This document shows positions 25,293 to 34,788 of a stretch of DNA of 64,000 nucleotides, one piece after another. The stretch is from the NCBI GenBank assembly GCA_003697105.1, contig RFFQ01000173.1, forward strand, positions 4,789 to 68,788. Reading direction: 5' to 3'. Numbering within the stretch: position 1 is the first letter of the stretch; each line of letters starts with the position of its first letter. The notes beneath the pieces were generated by a model. That model did not search any database. It saw nothing but the letters and a program-made list of their open reading frames with translations, and had not been told where the DNA came from. The position numbers and the translations under genes were made by a program. Source of the DNA: Gemmatimonadota bacterium. GTDB lineage: Bacteria; 4572-55; J002.

Positions 25293-26984
25293 CTAGAATT
25301 TGATCGTTGCCGATAGTTGCCATGCCGATAGATCGGTCAATTTGGCAAAACCCATCAGATCGATTTGAAAATTGGTATTGACGTGATATCCGGCGCCATA
25401 AGTGTATTCGGTGTGAGTCATCGTGGTATTGTGTTTTTCAGATGTTCCCGTTTGGACTTCGTATGCTTCAGGTTGAATAGAACTCACAACGCGCCCATCA
25501 CCGTAGGTTATCACTTGCAAAGGTGGTTCGTTTAATTCAAACTGACGGGTAAGGGTCTCTTTGCGGGTGGTGATCGTGTGAAGTGCACCTAGCCGTAAAT
25601 CGATTTTCTTTGTCAAGGCAAATTCCATGGCTACCGGTAGTTTTAGCACTGTTTCGGCAGTGGTTTGTTTGGTGCTTTCTATCTCATGTGCGATAACTTC
25701 TTCTGCCGAATCATCCCCGTCATTGGGTTCATTATCGCCATCATTTACTGTGGTTGTGTTGTAAACGTGGCGATTAAAGGTTTGCTCAAATGTCTCTTTG
25801 CCGGTGGTGACTCCGAAACCATAGGCAAATTTTGCCCGGTCGATGAACCTATAAACGGTGCGGGTATAAAATGTAACCTCATCCCGGCTCAAATCACCCT
25901 TGATGCTGGCGGAATCGTTCTCAGTTGTTCGGGTAAATTGATCGAATTCCCCAAGGGTGTACCATTCTTCTGAGACATGTGACCTGTAGATTTTAGCATC
26001 GCTATCCACGTCACCGGAGGAATGTTTCCACAGCAGGTCCACCCACGTCGTTTGGTTTGCACTCCAATGGTATTGTGCATTTACTCCAAGATAAAAATCC
26101 ATGATCGAAAGCGGCATCTGTTGATCGGTGGCGGAGGACGCATGGGTATGATCCCGCAAGAGTGTATCTGCCGGAGCGCGATTCTGCCATTCTTCACTCC
26201 ATTGATAATCTTGTTGTTCTGTCGATTGGAATCCTAAGCCGATTTGTCCCCCGAAACGCATATAAGACGAATATTCCTGTCTCACTGACGCGACGAATAG
26301 ATGCTCGTCTTGGCTGGTTTTATACAGTTCCTCTTGCGATTGTCTTTCGGAGGTGGTGACCTGATTCCATACTAGCTGGGTTAGAGTCTGCTGTTCGGAA
26401 AAAGAGCGTGGGGTTTCTTCTGTCTGGGTGCGGTATTTATAGAGCAGTCCAAAACGGGTGTACATGATAGCATTGGCATAGCCGAGGAACATCTCACGGG
26501 TAGAACGTTCTTGCCGGGCATTGGCGCGTGCCTCAATGTCGGTTCGCATGTCATACGTGGAGTGATCCCCATTCTCATCGCTCCAGATGGTACGGATGGA
26601 CTCGCTTTCACCGTATTGCCCCAGTGCATTTTCCAATAATTCCTCAAATCGGGAGGTGTTATACAGTAAACCACCACTACCAAATATGAAATGTCCCGAT
26701 CCTCCCAACAGATAGGCGTTTTCACTTTGATTATCCGAAAATTGAGTCTCGCTACCGCTAACCAGATTACTCAGGTTGGTATAAACTCGCATTCCGTCAA
26801 TATAGGTCAATCCGACCGGATTTGCCAGCAATCCCGGCGAGTTATTAAGCCAAAGATCGAGGTCATCATCCAATAACCCCGCCGTAGCTTGCCGCCGGAA
26901 TGATTCCCCGACCCAGGCATCTACCGGTGTAAACCACATACTGATCACCCAGATGACCAGTATGACGCATTTAATATTGCCCAT
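25293..26984 (-). CDS. Predicted outer-membrane beta-barrel protein
   Basis: A 563-residue protein of unknown function. A signal peptide ends near VDAW (about residue 24). The mature part has many alternating strands separated by polar, Asp/Glu/Thr-rich loops, and ends in an aromatic-rich strand finishing WQLSATIKF; a C-terminal Phe is typical of outer-membrane barrels. The early LNNSPGLLANPVGLTYI segment resembles the NPAGL entry motif of FadL/PorV-like barrels. I chose the ATG at 26984, eight bases after GGGAGG, over the longer open frame from 27029. A sigma-70-like promoter lies at 27059-27088. Co-transcribed with the Ig-like lipoprotein. Confidence 0.72.
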   Translation of the reverse strand: MGNIKCVILVIWVISMWFTPVDAWVGESFRRQATAGLLDDDLDLWLNNSPGLLANPVGLTYIDGMRVYTNLSNLVSGSETQFSDNQSENAYLLGGSGHFIFGSGGLLYNTSRFEELLENALGQYGESESIRTIWSDENGDHSTYDMRTDIEARANARQERSTREMFLGYANAIMYTRFGLLYKYRTQTEETPRSFSEQQTLTQLVWNQVTTSERQSQEELYKTSQDEHLFVASVRQEYSSYMRFGGQIGLGFQSTEQQDYQWSEEWQNRAPADTLLRDHTHASSATDQQMPLSIMDFYLGVNAQYHWSANQTTWVDLLWKHSSGDVDSDAKIYRSHVSEEWYTLGEFDQFTRTTENDSASIKGDLSRDEVTFYTRTVYRFIDRAKFAYGFGVTTGKETFEQTFNRHVYNTTTVNDGDNEPNDGDDSAEEVIAHEIESTKQTTAETVLKLPVAMEFALTKKIDLRLGALHTITTRKETLTRQFELNEPPLQVITYGDGRVVSSIQPEAYEVQTGTSEKHNTTMTHTEYTYGAGYHVNTNFQIDLMGFAKLTDLSAWQLSATIKF

Positions 26985-27058
26985 GATATAAACCTCCCTG
27001 TGGTGTGAATTAAAATTTATTGCGCTCATCGCAAACGGTTTCCTGCTAATTGCCTATA

Positions 27059-27088
27059 ATTTTAGCATATTTGGAAAGTTAGTGTCAA
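27059..27088 (-). promoter_or_regulatory. Predicted sigma-70 promoter for the barrel/Ig-lipoprotein operon
   Basis: Minus strand TTGACA (27083-27088), 18-base spacer, TAAAAT (27059-27064). Confidence 0.72.
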
Positions 27089-27099
27089 CCGGTTAATCG

Positions 27100-27140
27100 C
27101 ACAAAAAAACTCCCTCTCATCAAATTGGGAGAGGGAGTTT
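27100..27140 (-). terminator. Intrinsic terminator after the 729-residue lipoprotein gene
   Basis: Minus strand AAACTCCCTCTC and GAGAGGGAGTTT form a perfect 12-base stem (27107-27140) with a 10-base loop and a run of seven T residues. Confidence 0.88.
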
Positions 27141-27171
27141 GGGATTTTTTTATCAATGCTACTGATGTGGG

Positions 27172-29361
27172 CTAGTTACTGCGTAATTTATCCATCACGC
27201 ATTGTACAACCGGCCGGGCTTGCTCTTTCGCCCGGTTGTATTCCTCATCTGGGTCATCACCCGGATTTGCTTCCGCCATATTCGAGAGCGGAAAGTTTGT
27301 CAGAATGGTTTGTGGGACATTCAAAACGGGCTTGAAGATCGTTCCCGCCACATTGGGCTGCGCATCGGAATAGGGGCGATATTCAAAAATCACTTCTGCA
27401 TTTTCGGCGGGATAAAAATCTTCACGATACGGGTACGGACGATTTTCCGGAGCATCTAGCCATTCGGCATCCACACCGTTACACGAGTTCATCCCAATAA
27501 TACTCAAATTGGAGGTTTCGGAAGCTCCTTGAGGGATGGTGGACCGCCGATTCACACCAAACAAGTAAGGAAAATCACCGCGTACAAACACTTTATCGTC
27601 ATAGCCTGATTTTTGAAGCAATTTGTTGCCGGATAACCAGACCTTACCTCCAGATAGAATATAAGCAGAGAGCTCATCTTGAATATTGATAAAGGGTGTA
27701 TGATTATTTGGGCGAACGCCTTCAAAATAGGATACTACAACCGCATACTGGCCAATCATTTCGATTAAACCCTCTTGATTATATGGAACAATCGTATAAT
27801 TCTCGGTATCTTCGGCGTTAAAATGCCCGGTTTCCGTAAGCACATCCAGATAAAAATCTTCCATTTCCCACGGAATCAATCCGGCATTCGGTTTATTCAA
27901 TCGATTGGGGTCATCGGTAATCAGCAATACTTCTTTTTCAAATGTGGCATGAATCACGTTGTATTCCCAAGTGGCGGGGATATAAATCGGGTTATTCGCA
28001 TCACCTTCGATCTGGTATTGTCCAATTTGATACGAATCATCCATGACTCGCACGTACAAGGTATGCATTCCCGGGCTAAATGCCTCGCCTTCTTGCAGTG
28101 CATCATACCACGTTAATGGGTTGGCGACTACCGCTCCGGTAAGGTCATAAACATCTTCTGTAACCGGTATGGGGTTGCCTTCGTCATCAAAAAAGCGCAA
28201 ATAGAACTCCGTTTCGGTTTCACTATCGACAGGGATCCACTCACTCCATGTTGTGGTATCATCAATGGACCACGAGTAATGGGTAATATAGCCTTCTTCA
28301 CCACCGCCGAACGCCTCGGGGATAGGGTCTGTATAGCTGATACGGAAGGGACCGATACCGTTCCAATTTTCCTGTCCAACGGATGGCTGGTTGGAACTGA
28401 TATGATTTGCTGGTACTAGCACGTTTTCGGCGGCACCAAATGTAATTTCCACTTGCGGGGTCAAGCTGGTTACCCGGTAATAGTAGCGGTCATAGTCCGC
28501 GGGGTCAATATTGGCAGGATTCGCCGGTCCGGCGGGCCAGGAATAAATCTCGCTCACCGCATTGCTCACATCCCAGGGCGCTAAGATCAGATTTTCTTCA
28601 TTGCCTAAATCAACAAAATCGCCCGTGGTGATAAGGGCTTGGGATAAATTAGCACCTTCCAGCAAGTCGGGGGTCGTGGGGTCATCGATATCGGTATCAA
28701 CACCGGGGGTGACCCCGGCCGTCGCCTCTGGACTGTCCAGATCAATCCGTACCGGGCGGGCGAGATAGGGATCGGTGTGATCCAAAGTAAATGCGTAGTA
28801 AGCCACCGGTTCATCCTGCTCGTCATAAACCCCGTAACCCCGCTGGCTACTATATTCCTGACCACTCAGGAATATTTCTTGATCGACCCCGGAATACATC
28901 AGGTCCCGGCTGGCTTTGTTGGCACGGCGGACCACTTCTTCGTAGCCGAGCCAGGAGGCGCGATTATCGACCGAAATCACCTGAAATTTGTGCATCCGGA
29001 TGGCGTCTAAGGTAACATCAAATTGGGCGTCCTCTGTCCAAATCCAGCGCCCGACTTCCGTTGGAGGTACTGCCGGGTCCGCCGGGGGATTATTCAAATC
29101 TGGGAAATCGGGATTGACCGAAATCACGCGCACAAAATAACCCACGACATCCCCATCCCCATCGAATCCGGCAAAACGGAAAGTCAATTTATAAAAATCC
29201 GCCGTACCAAATGGATTATCAATGGGTGTAGGCGGGCTGATTCTTGCCAGTGGTGGGATATTCTCGCTAATATCGCCGCTATAATCTTTATCACAACTCA
29301 TTAGGGTTACCGCCAGTATCACACTTAAGAAAAGCCCCCCGAAAGGGTACAATGTTTTCAT
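27172..29361 (-). CDS. Large lipoprotein of unknown function
   Basis: A 729-residue lipoprotein (lipobox TLMSC, Cys23). The first part (about 35-150) reads as an Ig-like module (PLARISPPTPID, YKLTFRFAGFDGDGDVVGYFVRV). The middle is beta-rich with many acidic loops and includes a second Ig-like unit near residue 400 (GMHTLYVRVMDDS). From about residue 475 the pattern changes to alternating helix and strand: KEVLLITDDPN, YAVVVSYFEG, ISAYILSGGKVWLSG-like, suggesting a Rossmann or glutamine-amidotransferase-like fold without visible catalytic residues. It has its own promoter and terminator. I do not recognise a named family; a surface or cell-envelope role is inferred. Confidence 0.78.
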   Translation of the reverse strand: MKTLYPFGGLFLSVILAVTLMSCDKDYSGDISENIPPLARISPPTPIDNPFGTADFYKLTFRFAGFDGDGDVVGYFVRVISVNPDFPDLNNPPADPAVPPTEVGRWIWTEDAQFDVTLDAIRMHKFQVISVDNRASWLGYEEVVRRANKASRDLMYSGVDQEIFLSGQEYSSQRGYGVYDEQDEPVAYYAFTLDHTDPYLARPVRIDLDSPEATAGVTPGVDTDIDDPTTPDLLEGANLSQALITTGDFVDLGNEENLILAPWDVSNAVSEIYSWPAGPANPANIDPADYDRYYYRVTSLTPQVEITFGAAENVLVPANHISSNQPSVGQENWNGIGPFRISYTDPIPEAFGGGEEGYITHYSWSIDDTTTWSEWIPVDSETETEFYLRFFDDEGNPIPVTEDVYDLTGAVVANPLTWYDALQEGEAFSPGMHTLYVRVMDDSYQIGQYQIEGDANNPIYIPATWEYNVIHATFEKEVLLITDDPNRLNKPNAGLIPWEMEDFYLDVLTETGHFNAEDTENYTIVPYNQEGLIEMIGQYAVVVSYFEGVRPNNHTPFINIQDELSAYILSGGKVWLSGNKLLQKSGYDDKVFVRGDFPYLFGVNRRSTIPQGASETSNLSIIGMNSCNGVDAEWLDAPENRPYPYREDFYPAENAEVIFEYRPYSDAQPNVAGTIFKPVLNVPQTILTNFPLSNMAEANPGDDPDEEYNRAKEQARPVVQCVMDKLRSN

Positions 29362-29457
29362 TACACAACCTCCTCGTGTAAGTGACGTGAAGTAAAATAG
29401 TTAAGATGGCTCAATTCCTTGGGTAGGAAACTCATAATGGTTTCAATGAGATAAAAG

Positions 29458-29486
29458 AGGTTATCAAATTCTATAGGGATTGTCAA
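29458..29486 (-). promoter_or_regulatory. Predicted sigma-70 promoter for the 729-residue lipoprotein
   Basis: Minus strand TTGACA (29481-29486), 17-base spacer, TAACCT (29458-29463), about 97 bases before the ATG. Confidence 0.7.
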
Positions 29487-29527
29487 CACCTTTTTTCGTT
29501 GTCACTTTCTCTTTGGGATGCTCGATT

Positions 29528-30130
29528 TCAGTTGGTTTGAGCGGCATAAAACAGGTAGATCAAGCTAGCAGTGATGCCGGTTACCATCACCGGTTCCCAG
29601 ATGGATGAGGCGGGTGGCAGTGCCGGATTTTGTTCGGTTTCCGTCGTGAGTTGTAGGAACGCTTGGGGCACCTGATCCGTAGTTTGTGCCCGGACACGAC
29701 CGGAGGCAACCAATTGCTGCTGGTGGTGAAGTTGGTAGGTCAATTGGGTGATACATTCGCGTTCTACCTGAACTTTCCGCCAGATTCCGCGCCGGTACGT
29801 GCGGGGGTATCGCACCCCTAATGCATCAATTTGCAAATATAACCGGTATATCTCCGGCTGGGTCGAGTCTGGGCGAACGGTTACTAACGAAATGGGCTTG
29901 GACTGCAACTCTTGACCCCATAGAGCGAGTAGAAAGAAGGCTTGATTTTTGTCATTTATCACTTCGGTATAAAGTTGGGATATGGGTACACCGGCAATTT
30001 CCGCCCAGAGGTTCCGGAGAGCTTGGCGTGTGGTCTGTTCCAACTGATCCGTGTTGGAGGGATAATCCAAACCGTGGAGGGCAGAGGCTGGGATGAGCAT
30101 GGCAAACAAGACTGCTATCAATCTGTGCAT
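29528..30130 (-). CDS. Hypothetical exported protein with C-terminal membrane helix
   Basis: A 200-residue protein. Starting at the ATG at 30130 it has a clean signal peptide (MHRLIAVLFAMLIPASALHG); the longer open frame from 30181 would hide it, so the short form is preferred. The central part is mixed helix and strand, and the last 25 residues form a hydrophobic helix (PVMVTGITASLIYLFYAA). It starts five bases after the tandem DnaA-like gene and closes that operon. No family recognised. Confidence 0.65.
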   Translation of the reverse strand: MHRLIAVLFAMLIPASALHGLDYPSNTDQLEQTTRQALRNLWAEIAGVPISQLYTEVINDKNQAFFLLALWGQELQSKPISLVTVRPDSTQPEIYRLYLQIDALGVRYPRTYRRGIWRKVQVERECITQLTYQLHHQQQLVASGRVRAQTTDQVPQAFLQLTTETEQNPALPPASSIWEPVMVTGITASLIYLFYAAQTN

Positions 30131-30134
30131 GGGG

Positions 30135-32228
30135 TTACAATTCCATATCCAGACGGGTGGGGGGTTTATTCCAATCGACAATCATGCGGGAGAGAAGGTC
30201 TCGGACTAACTCATTTGAGGGTTGTGGTGTCGTTGTACTGGCGGGTCGTTTTGCCGTTGAAGGTGCGGAAACGCTTGGCGTGGAATTTTCTCCTAATACG
30301 GAACGAAGTGTATCCAGCGTAATTGTGGTTTCTCCGTTGACAGAACACTGTGCTGTCAGGCGGTTTAAAATTCCTCGTAATTCCCGGATACTATGTTGGT
30401 ATTGGTGGGTAATATAGTCGAGAGCGCGGGGGTCTATTGTTAAGTTTAAGGCTTCAATATAATTTTTGACAATAGTTCGCCGTACTTCTGCTTTTGGCGA
30501 TTTGAGTTCGATCACCAACCCCCCTTCAAAGCGGGAGCGAATCCGGTGCTCTACTTCTGTCAATAGATTCGGGGGACGATCACCACTAATGACGATCTGT
30601 TTGTTCACGGAATATAAGGTATTAAAGCAGTGAAAAAACTCTTCTTGGGTGCGCTCTTTGCCGCTCAAACGCTGAATATCGTCCATCAACAGCACATCAA
30701 TTTCATTGTAATTCATCCGAAAGTCATCGGTGCGGCGCTCTTCAATTGCTTTGATTAAATGGCGGGCAAATTCATCCACGGTGATGTAGAGCACATTCAG
30801 ATGCGCGTGATGATCGACAATGTAATTCCCGATAGCGTGGAGCAGGTGGGTTTTTCCCAAGCCGACGCCGCCATGAATATAAAGCGGGTTGTATTGCTTT
30901 GCTGGCGCCTGACTGACCGCTTTGGCAATGCTCATCAGCATTTTATTTTCATCCCCGGCGATGTAATTTTCAAACCGGAAATCCAAGATCAAGGTTTGGC
31001 GATAGGTTTGGCGGCGTTCAATGCGGGTTTCGAGCCGTTTCAGGTCGGCGGCAATCTGGTCGATGGCTTCCGGGTTGAACAGATTTTGTTCGATTTTGCG
31101 GGCGTCTGCTTCCAGCCCTCGCACATCCAAACATGCCAATTGCTTTTGGAATTCCGCTAATCGTTTGGCATCGCGGGTGTATTCCCGAAAAACTCGTTCG
31201 ATCTCTTCCACATTACCATCAATCACTTGCTGCAACCGGACGACATTAAAGCCTTTCATCTCCCACACATAGAGTTTTTGCCGGTAAAATTCGCGGAGTT
31301 CCTCTTCTTCTTGCCGTTTTGAGATGGTCTGGCTGACATCATGTTCGACTTCTTCGATAAATTGCCCGAATTCTTCCGGTAAACTAGATTTGGCGGGGGA
31401 TTTGGCGAGGGATTGAGGCTCGGGTTGGGCTACTGGTGGGGGAGTGACCTCCACCGCTGGGGAGGGTGGGGGGGTTGTGTCATAGCGTTTCTGGCGTTCG
31501 GCTAGGAGTCGTTGAACCCATTCCACGGTTACCTGCGCATCATTCAGGCTGGAAATCGCTAGGACTTGATTCAAGAAGCCCTCTAATTCCCGGATGTTGG
31601 AGGTAATTCCCTGTGCGATCTCGTAGATCAACTCCTCCGGCAGGGTGATGTTACGCAGGGCGGCTTTATTGTTAAGGATGGCGACTCGTGTTTCAAAATC
31701 GGGTAGTTGGATATCGGCTACCAGCCCTCCTTCAAAACGGGAGCGTAACCGTTCATCCAAATCCATACTTTTCGGCGGACGATCACTGGTGAAGACGATC
31801 TGTTTTTGCAAGGTATAAAGTGTATCGAATGTATGCAGTAACTCCGTTTGGGAGCGGTCTTTATCGGCGAGGAATTGAATATCGTCGATGAGCAGGCAAT
31901 CCACATTGCGGTATTTGTTGTGGAAATCGTCAATGCTTTTGCGCCGTTCAAGGGCATCTAGCAGTTCATTCGCGAACTGTTCCGCGGTGGTATAGATGAT
32001 TTGAATCTCAGGATTCGTTTGAAGGAGTTCATTACCGATGGCGCTGATGAGGTGGGTTTTGCCCAAGCCCACACCACTATAGATAAAAAGCGGATTATGC
32101 ATAAAACCGGGCATATCCGCGACCCCTTTAGCGGCGGCATAAGCAAAGCGATTACTATTCCCAACAATAAAGTGATCAAAGGTAAAGTTGGGATTGAGGA
32201 AGAGTTGAAGTTGGTTACCTGCGCTCAT
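30135..32228 (-). CDS. DnaA-like protein with two tandem AAA+ ATPase domains and no DNA-binding domain IV
   Basis: A 697-residue protein in which two DnaA-type ATPase modules are fused. Module 1 (about 15-245): FDHFIVGNSNRFA, Walker A GVGLGKTH (52-59), Walker B LLIDDIQ (112-118), sensor TSDRPP, arginine-finger segment RLRSRFEGGL, and the small helical lid NIRELEGFLN. Module 2 (about 415-645): FENYIAGDENK, Walker A GVGLGKTH (454-461), Walker B LLMDDIQ (513-519), SGDRPP, RIRSRFEGGL, SIRELRGILN. Between them lie a Pro-rich linker and an acidic coiled-coil-like region (about 300-410). The C-terminus is a Ser/Thr/Pro linker plus a short helix; the DnaA domain IV helix-turn-helix is absent. It is therefore unlikely to be the replication initiator. 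It lies 24 bases after the TPR gene. Confidence 0.9.
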   Translation of the reverse strand: MSAGNQLQLFLNPNFTFDHFIVGNSNRFAYAAAKGVADMPGFMHNPLFIYSGVGLGKTHLISAIGNELLQTNPEIQIIYTTAEQFANELLDALERRKSIDDFHNKYRNVDCLLIDDIQFLADKDRSQTELLHTFDTLYTLQKQIVFTSDRPPKSMDLDERLRSRFEGGLVADIQLPDFETRVAILNNKAALRNITLPEELIYEIAQGITSNIRELEGFLNQVLAISSLNDAQVTVEWVQRLLAERQKRYDTTPPPSPAVEVTPPPVAQPEPQSLAKSPAKSSLPEEFGQFIEEVEHDVSQTISKRQEEEELREFYRQKLYVWEMKGFNVVRLQQVIDGNVEEIERVFREYTRDAKRLAEFQKQLACLDVRGLEADARKIEQNLFNPEAIDQIAADLKRLETRIERRQTYRQTLILDFRFENYIAGDENKMLMSIAKAVSQAPAKQYNPLYIHGGVGLGKTHLLHAIGNYIVDHHAHLNVLYITVDEFARHLIKAIEERRTDDFRMNYNEIDVLLMDDIQRLSGKERTQEEFFHCFNTLYSVNKQIVISGDRPPNLLTEVEHRIRSRFEGGLVIELKSPKAEVRRTIVKNYIEALNLTIDPRALDYITHQYQHSIRELRGILNRLTAQCSVNGETTITLDTLRSVLGENSTPSVSAPSTAKRPASTTTPQPSNELVRDLLSRMIVDWNKPPTRLDMEL

Positions 32229-32252
32229 AGATTTGGTGCTGTCAAGATAAGG

Positions 32253-34769
32253 TTAGGACACATCAGAAATTTCATCGGGTTGATGCGGTAGGGAAACATG
32301 CCCACCTCTGGAAAAGATACGCTCCCATTCCAACGCCACCTCCAGACTTTGCCGGGCACTTTCGCGTAGATTTTCATCTTCCGTGGAGGAGATAATCTGC
32401 TCCCACTGTTTGATGGCGCCTTTGTAAATCCGGCGGTAATTACACAGACCTAACTGATAATGGGCGTAGTGATAGGTTGGTTTGATGCGGATGACCGTCC
32501 GGTAGGTGTGTGCGGCTTCGTTATACTTTTGCTGTTGAAAATAGATGTCCCCTAGGGTTGTATAGACATAGGCATCATTTGCGTTGGTTTTGAGGGCTTC
32601 CTGACAGATATTTTCCGCGGTTTGCAGATCATCTTTACGAACATAAATTTTAGCTAAGCGGCGGAACGCCAATGAATTTTCCGGGTTGAGTTCGATAGCT
32701 TGCCGGTAGTAGTGGATTGCGTCATCGGGGCGTTCGGCATATTCAGAAAGAATGCCACAAATCAGTTGGGCTTCAAAATTCGTAGGTTCTAGTTCGATCA
32801 CCCGTTTGTACGCCTCCAGTGCTTTATCGTACAGCCCTTTTTTCTTATACACATTCCCTTTGGAGCGGTATATTTCGCTGCGGTCGGGTGCTAACTGGTT
32901 TGCTTTGCCCAAGTACAACAAAGCTTCGTCATACATGCCTTTGCGGGAGTATGCCCGGCCAAGCAGATATTGCGCCTCCGTATGTTGGGGGTCGAGTTCC
33001 ACGGCAACCCGGAGTTTGATCAGGGCTTCGTCCAGAGCACCAGCGTCGAAGTGCTCTTTTGCTTCTTGATAATACCGGTGAACTTCGGTGCGTTTAATGC
33101 GTTCGGCGCGATCAATACCTTGTTCGTGTTCTCCGGCTAAACGTTCTTGCAGCCGTTTGGCGGCGTCTTCGGGGCGGGCAACCGGAACGGTCAGGACTTC
33201 AAATTTGGGAGTGGGGAAGTCGATCATCAATTTGAAAAAGTACCCCGCATATTCGCTGCGTAAACTCCGTGCATCCTCAAATTGAACAATAGCTTCTTCG
33301 TACCGTCCCTGATGGACAAGTGCAAAGCCATAATTAAATTTTGCTTCGGCACTTTGCGCATTTACATGAACGGCATCACTCAAAAACGGGATTGCCTGAT
33401 CGTAATTGCCCAATTCCAAATGCACAATTCCCAAATTTGCCAACACCCGATAATTACTGGGTTCCCGCTGGCGGCACTCCTCCAAAATTTTCAGTGCTTC
33501 TTGATATTCATTTTGCCAACGATACACTAAAGCAAGATTGATTTGAGGCTCGATGTCTTTCGCGTCAAGCTGAATCGCTTGGCGAAATGCCTCGATTGCT
33601 TGGTCGTACTGACCTTGATTGACCAGTGCGACGCCCCGATTATTGTAACTGGGGGCATACTGTGGATTGACCTTCAATGATTTATCGTACCATACCAGTG
33701 CTTTTTGATATTCACCGGAGAGGTGATGCCCGACGCCGATATCGTTAAACATTCGGGCTGAATAAGGCTCTACCACTAGTGCTTTTTGGTATTCACGCAC
33801 CGCATCGTTGGCGTTACCTTTCAGCAACAGAATTTCTGCCACATTGCGGTATATCAATGCCGCATCCGGATCGATACCCAACGCCCGTTGAAATTCACCC
33901 AGCGCTTCATCAAAAAAGCCTTTATTGCGATAGGCGATCCCCATGTGATAATGATTCATAAAATTCTGGGCGGGGGATTGAGTGTGTGTTGTCCGCACGG
34001 AATCGGTATCGCTCAACTCGACATCACTATCGTCGATTTCAAGGTTTGTTTCCGCTTTGGCGTAATTGGGGTCTAGTTTGATTGCCGTGTTGTACGCTTC
34101 CTGTGCTTCGGTGAACATGCCTTTATCGCCGTAAACAAAACTCAGGTGGAAGTAGGCATCGGCAAGTTCGGGATCGATTTCGATCACCTTTTGGAATTGA
34201 GCGATGGCTTCTTCATCCATGCCCATGTTGTAATAGGCTTGTCCCAGTTTATCATGGATGATGGCGATACCGGGTTTAAGTTCCGCCGCAAATAGATATT
34301 CTTGAATTGCACGTTCACAATCTCCAATGCCCATCAAGCCGTTACCGAGGTGATAATGGGCAAGGTAATTCATCCGGTCCATCTCAACCACGGTGGTATA
34401 TTGTTCGATGGCATCTTGAAAATTACCGGCGGTTTCATAAACGTTGCCCAACTTGTAGTATGCCTGCACATCTTTCGGGTTCATCTGAATCCGCTGTTTG
34501 TATTTATTGATGAGTTCATCGTATTTGCCGGTTTTCCGGTACACGGCTTGTAAATTGCGGCGGGCAAGTGAAAAACGGGGGTCTAGGGAGAGGGCTTTGC
34601 GAAATTGTTGAATCGCCTCTTCATAAAAGCCTTTTTGGTAAAAGACGACTCCCAAATTGTTATGGGCGCCTGCATCTTTCGGATCCAGGCGATCCGAATA
34701 GCTTTGCAGGACTTTTATATCTCCATTCCGTGTCGTCTGGTGTTGGGTATCGGAAGCCATAGTTTCCAT
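32253..34769 (-). CDS. Long tetratricopeptide-repeat protein
   Basis: An 838-residue cytoplasmic protein (no signal peptide) made almost wholly of 34-residue TPR units. The consensus A..NLG..Y...G.Y.EAI..F..A..L.P recurs from about residue 30 to 820. One break near residue 240-265 is acidic (DDSDVELSDTDS), and another near 515-600 carries a region without clear repeats (FPTPKFEVLTVPVARPEDAAKRL). The open frame runs upstream into gatA, but those 60 residues are a shadow of gatA in another frame; the ATG at 34769, eight bases after AAAAGG, is preferred. TPR proteins are scaffolds; the adjacent tandem AAA+ protein is a natural candidate partner, but this is inference. Confidence 0.88.
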   Translation of the reverse strand: METMASDTQHQTTRNGDIKVLQSYSDRLDPKDAGAHNNLGVVFYQKGFYEEAIQQFRKALSLDPRFSLARRNLQAVYRKTGKYDELINKYKQRIQMNPKDVQAYYKLGNVYETAGNFQDAIEQYTTVVEMDRMNYLAHYHLGNGLMGIGDCERAIQEYLFAAELKPGIAIIHDKLGQAYYNMGMDEEAIAQFQKVIEIDPELADAYFHLSFVYGDKGMFTEAQEAYNTAIKLDPNYAKAETNLEIDDSDVELSDTDSVRTTHTQSPAQNFMNHYHMGIAYRNKGFFDEALGEFQRALGIDPDAALIYRNVAEILLLKGNANDAVREYQKALVVEPYSARMFNDIGVGHHLSGEYQKALVWYDKSLKVNPQYAPSYNNRGVALVNQGQYDQAIEAFRQAIQLDAKDIEPQINLALVYRWQNEYQEALKILEECRQREPSNYRVLANLGIVHLELGNYDQAIPFLSDAVHVNAQSAEAKFNYGFALVHQGRYEEAIVQFEDARSLRSEYAGYFFKLMIDFPTPKFEVLTVPVARPEDAAKRLQERLAGEHEQGIDRAERIKRTEVHRYYQEAKEHFDAGALDEALIKLRVAVELDPQHTEAQYLLGRAYSRKGMYDEALLYLGKANQLAPDRSEIYRSKGNVYKKKGLYDKALEAYKRVIELEPTNFEAQLICGILSEYAERPDDAIHYYRQAIELNPENSLAFRRLAKIYVRKDDLQTAENICQEALKTNANDAYVYTTLGDIYFQQQKYNEAAHTYRTVIRIKPTYHYAHYQLGLCNYRRIYKGAIKQWEQIISSTEDENLRESARQSLEVALEWERIFSRGGHVSLPHQPDEISDVS

Positions 34770-34788
34770 CTCAAATGCCTTTTCCCGG

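Noticed and set aside
30135-32228. Assignment as the chromosomal replication initiator dnaA and a nearby origin
   Set aside because: Domain IV is missing, two ATPase modules are present, and no cluster of DnaA boxes or neighbouring dnaN, recF or gyrB is visible.
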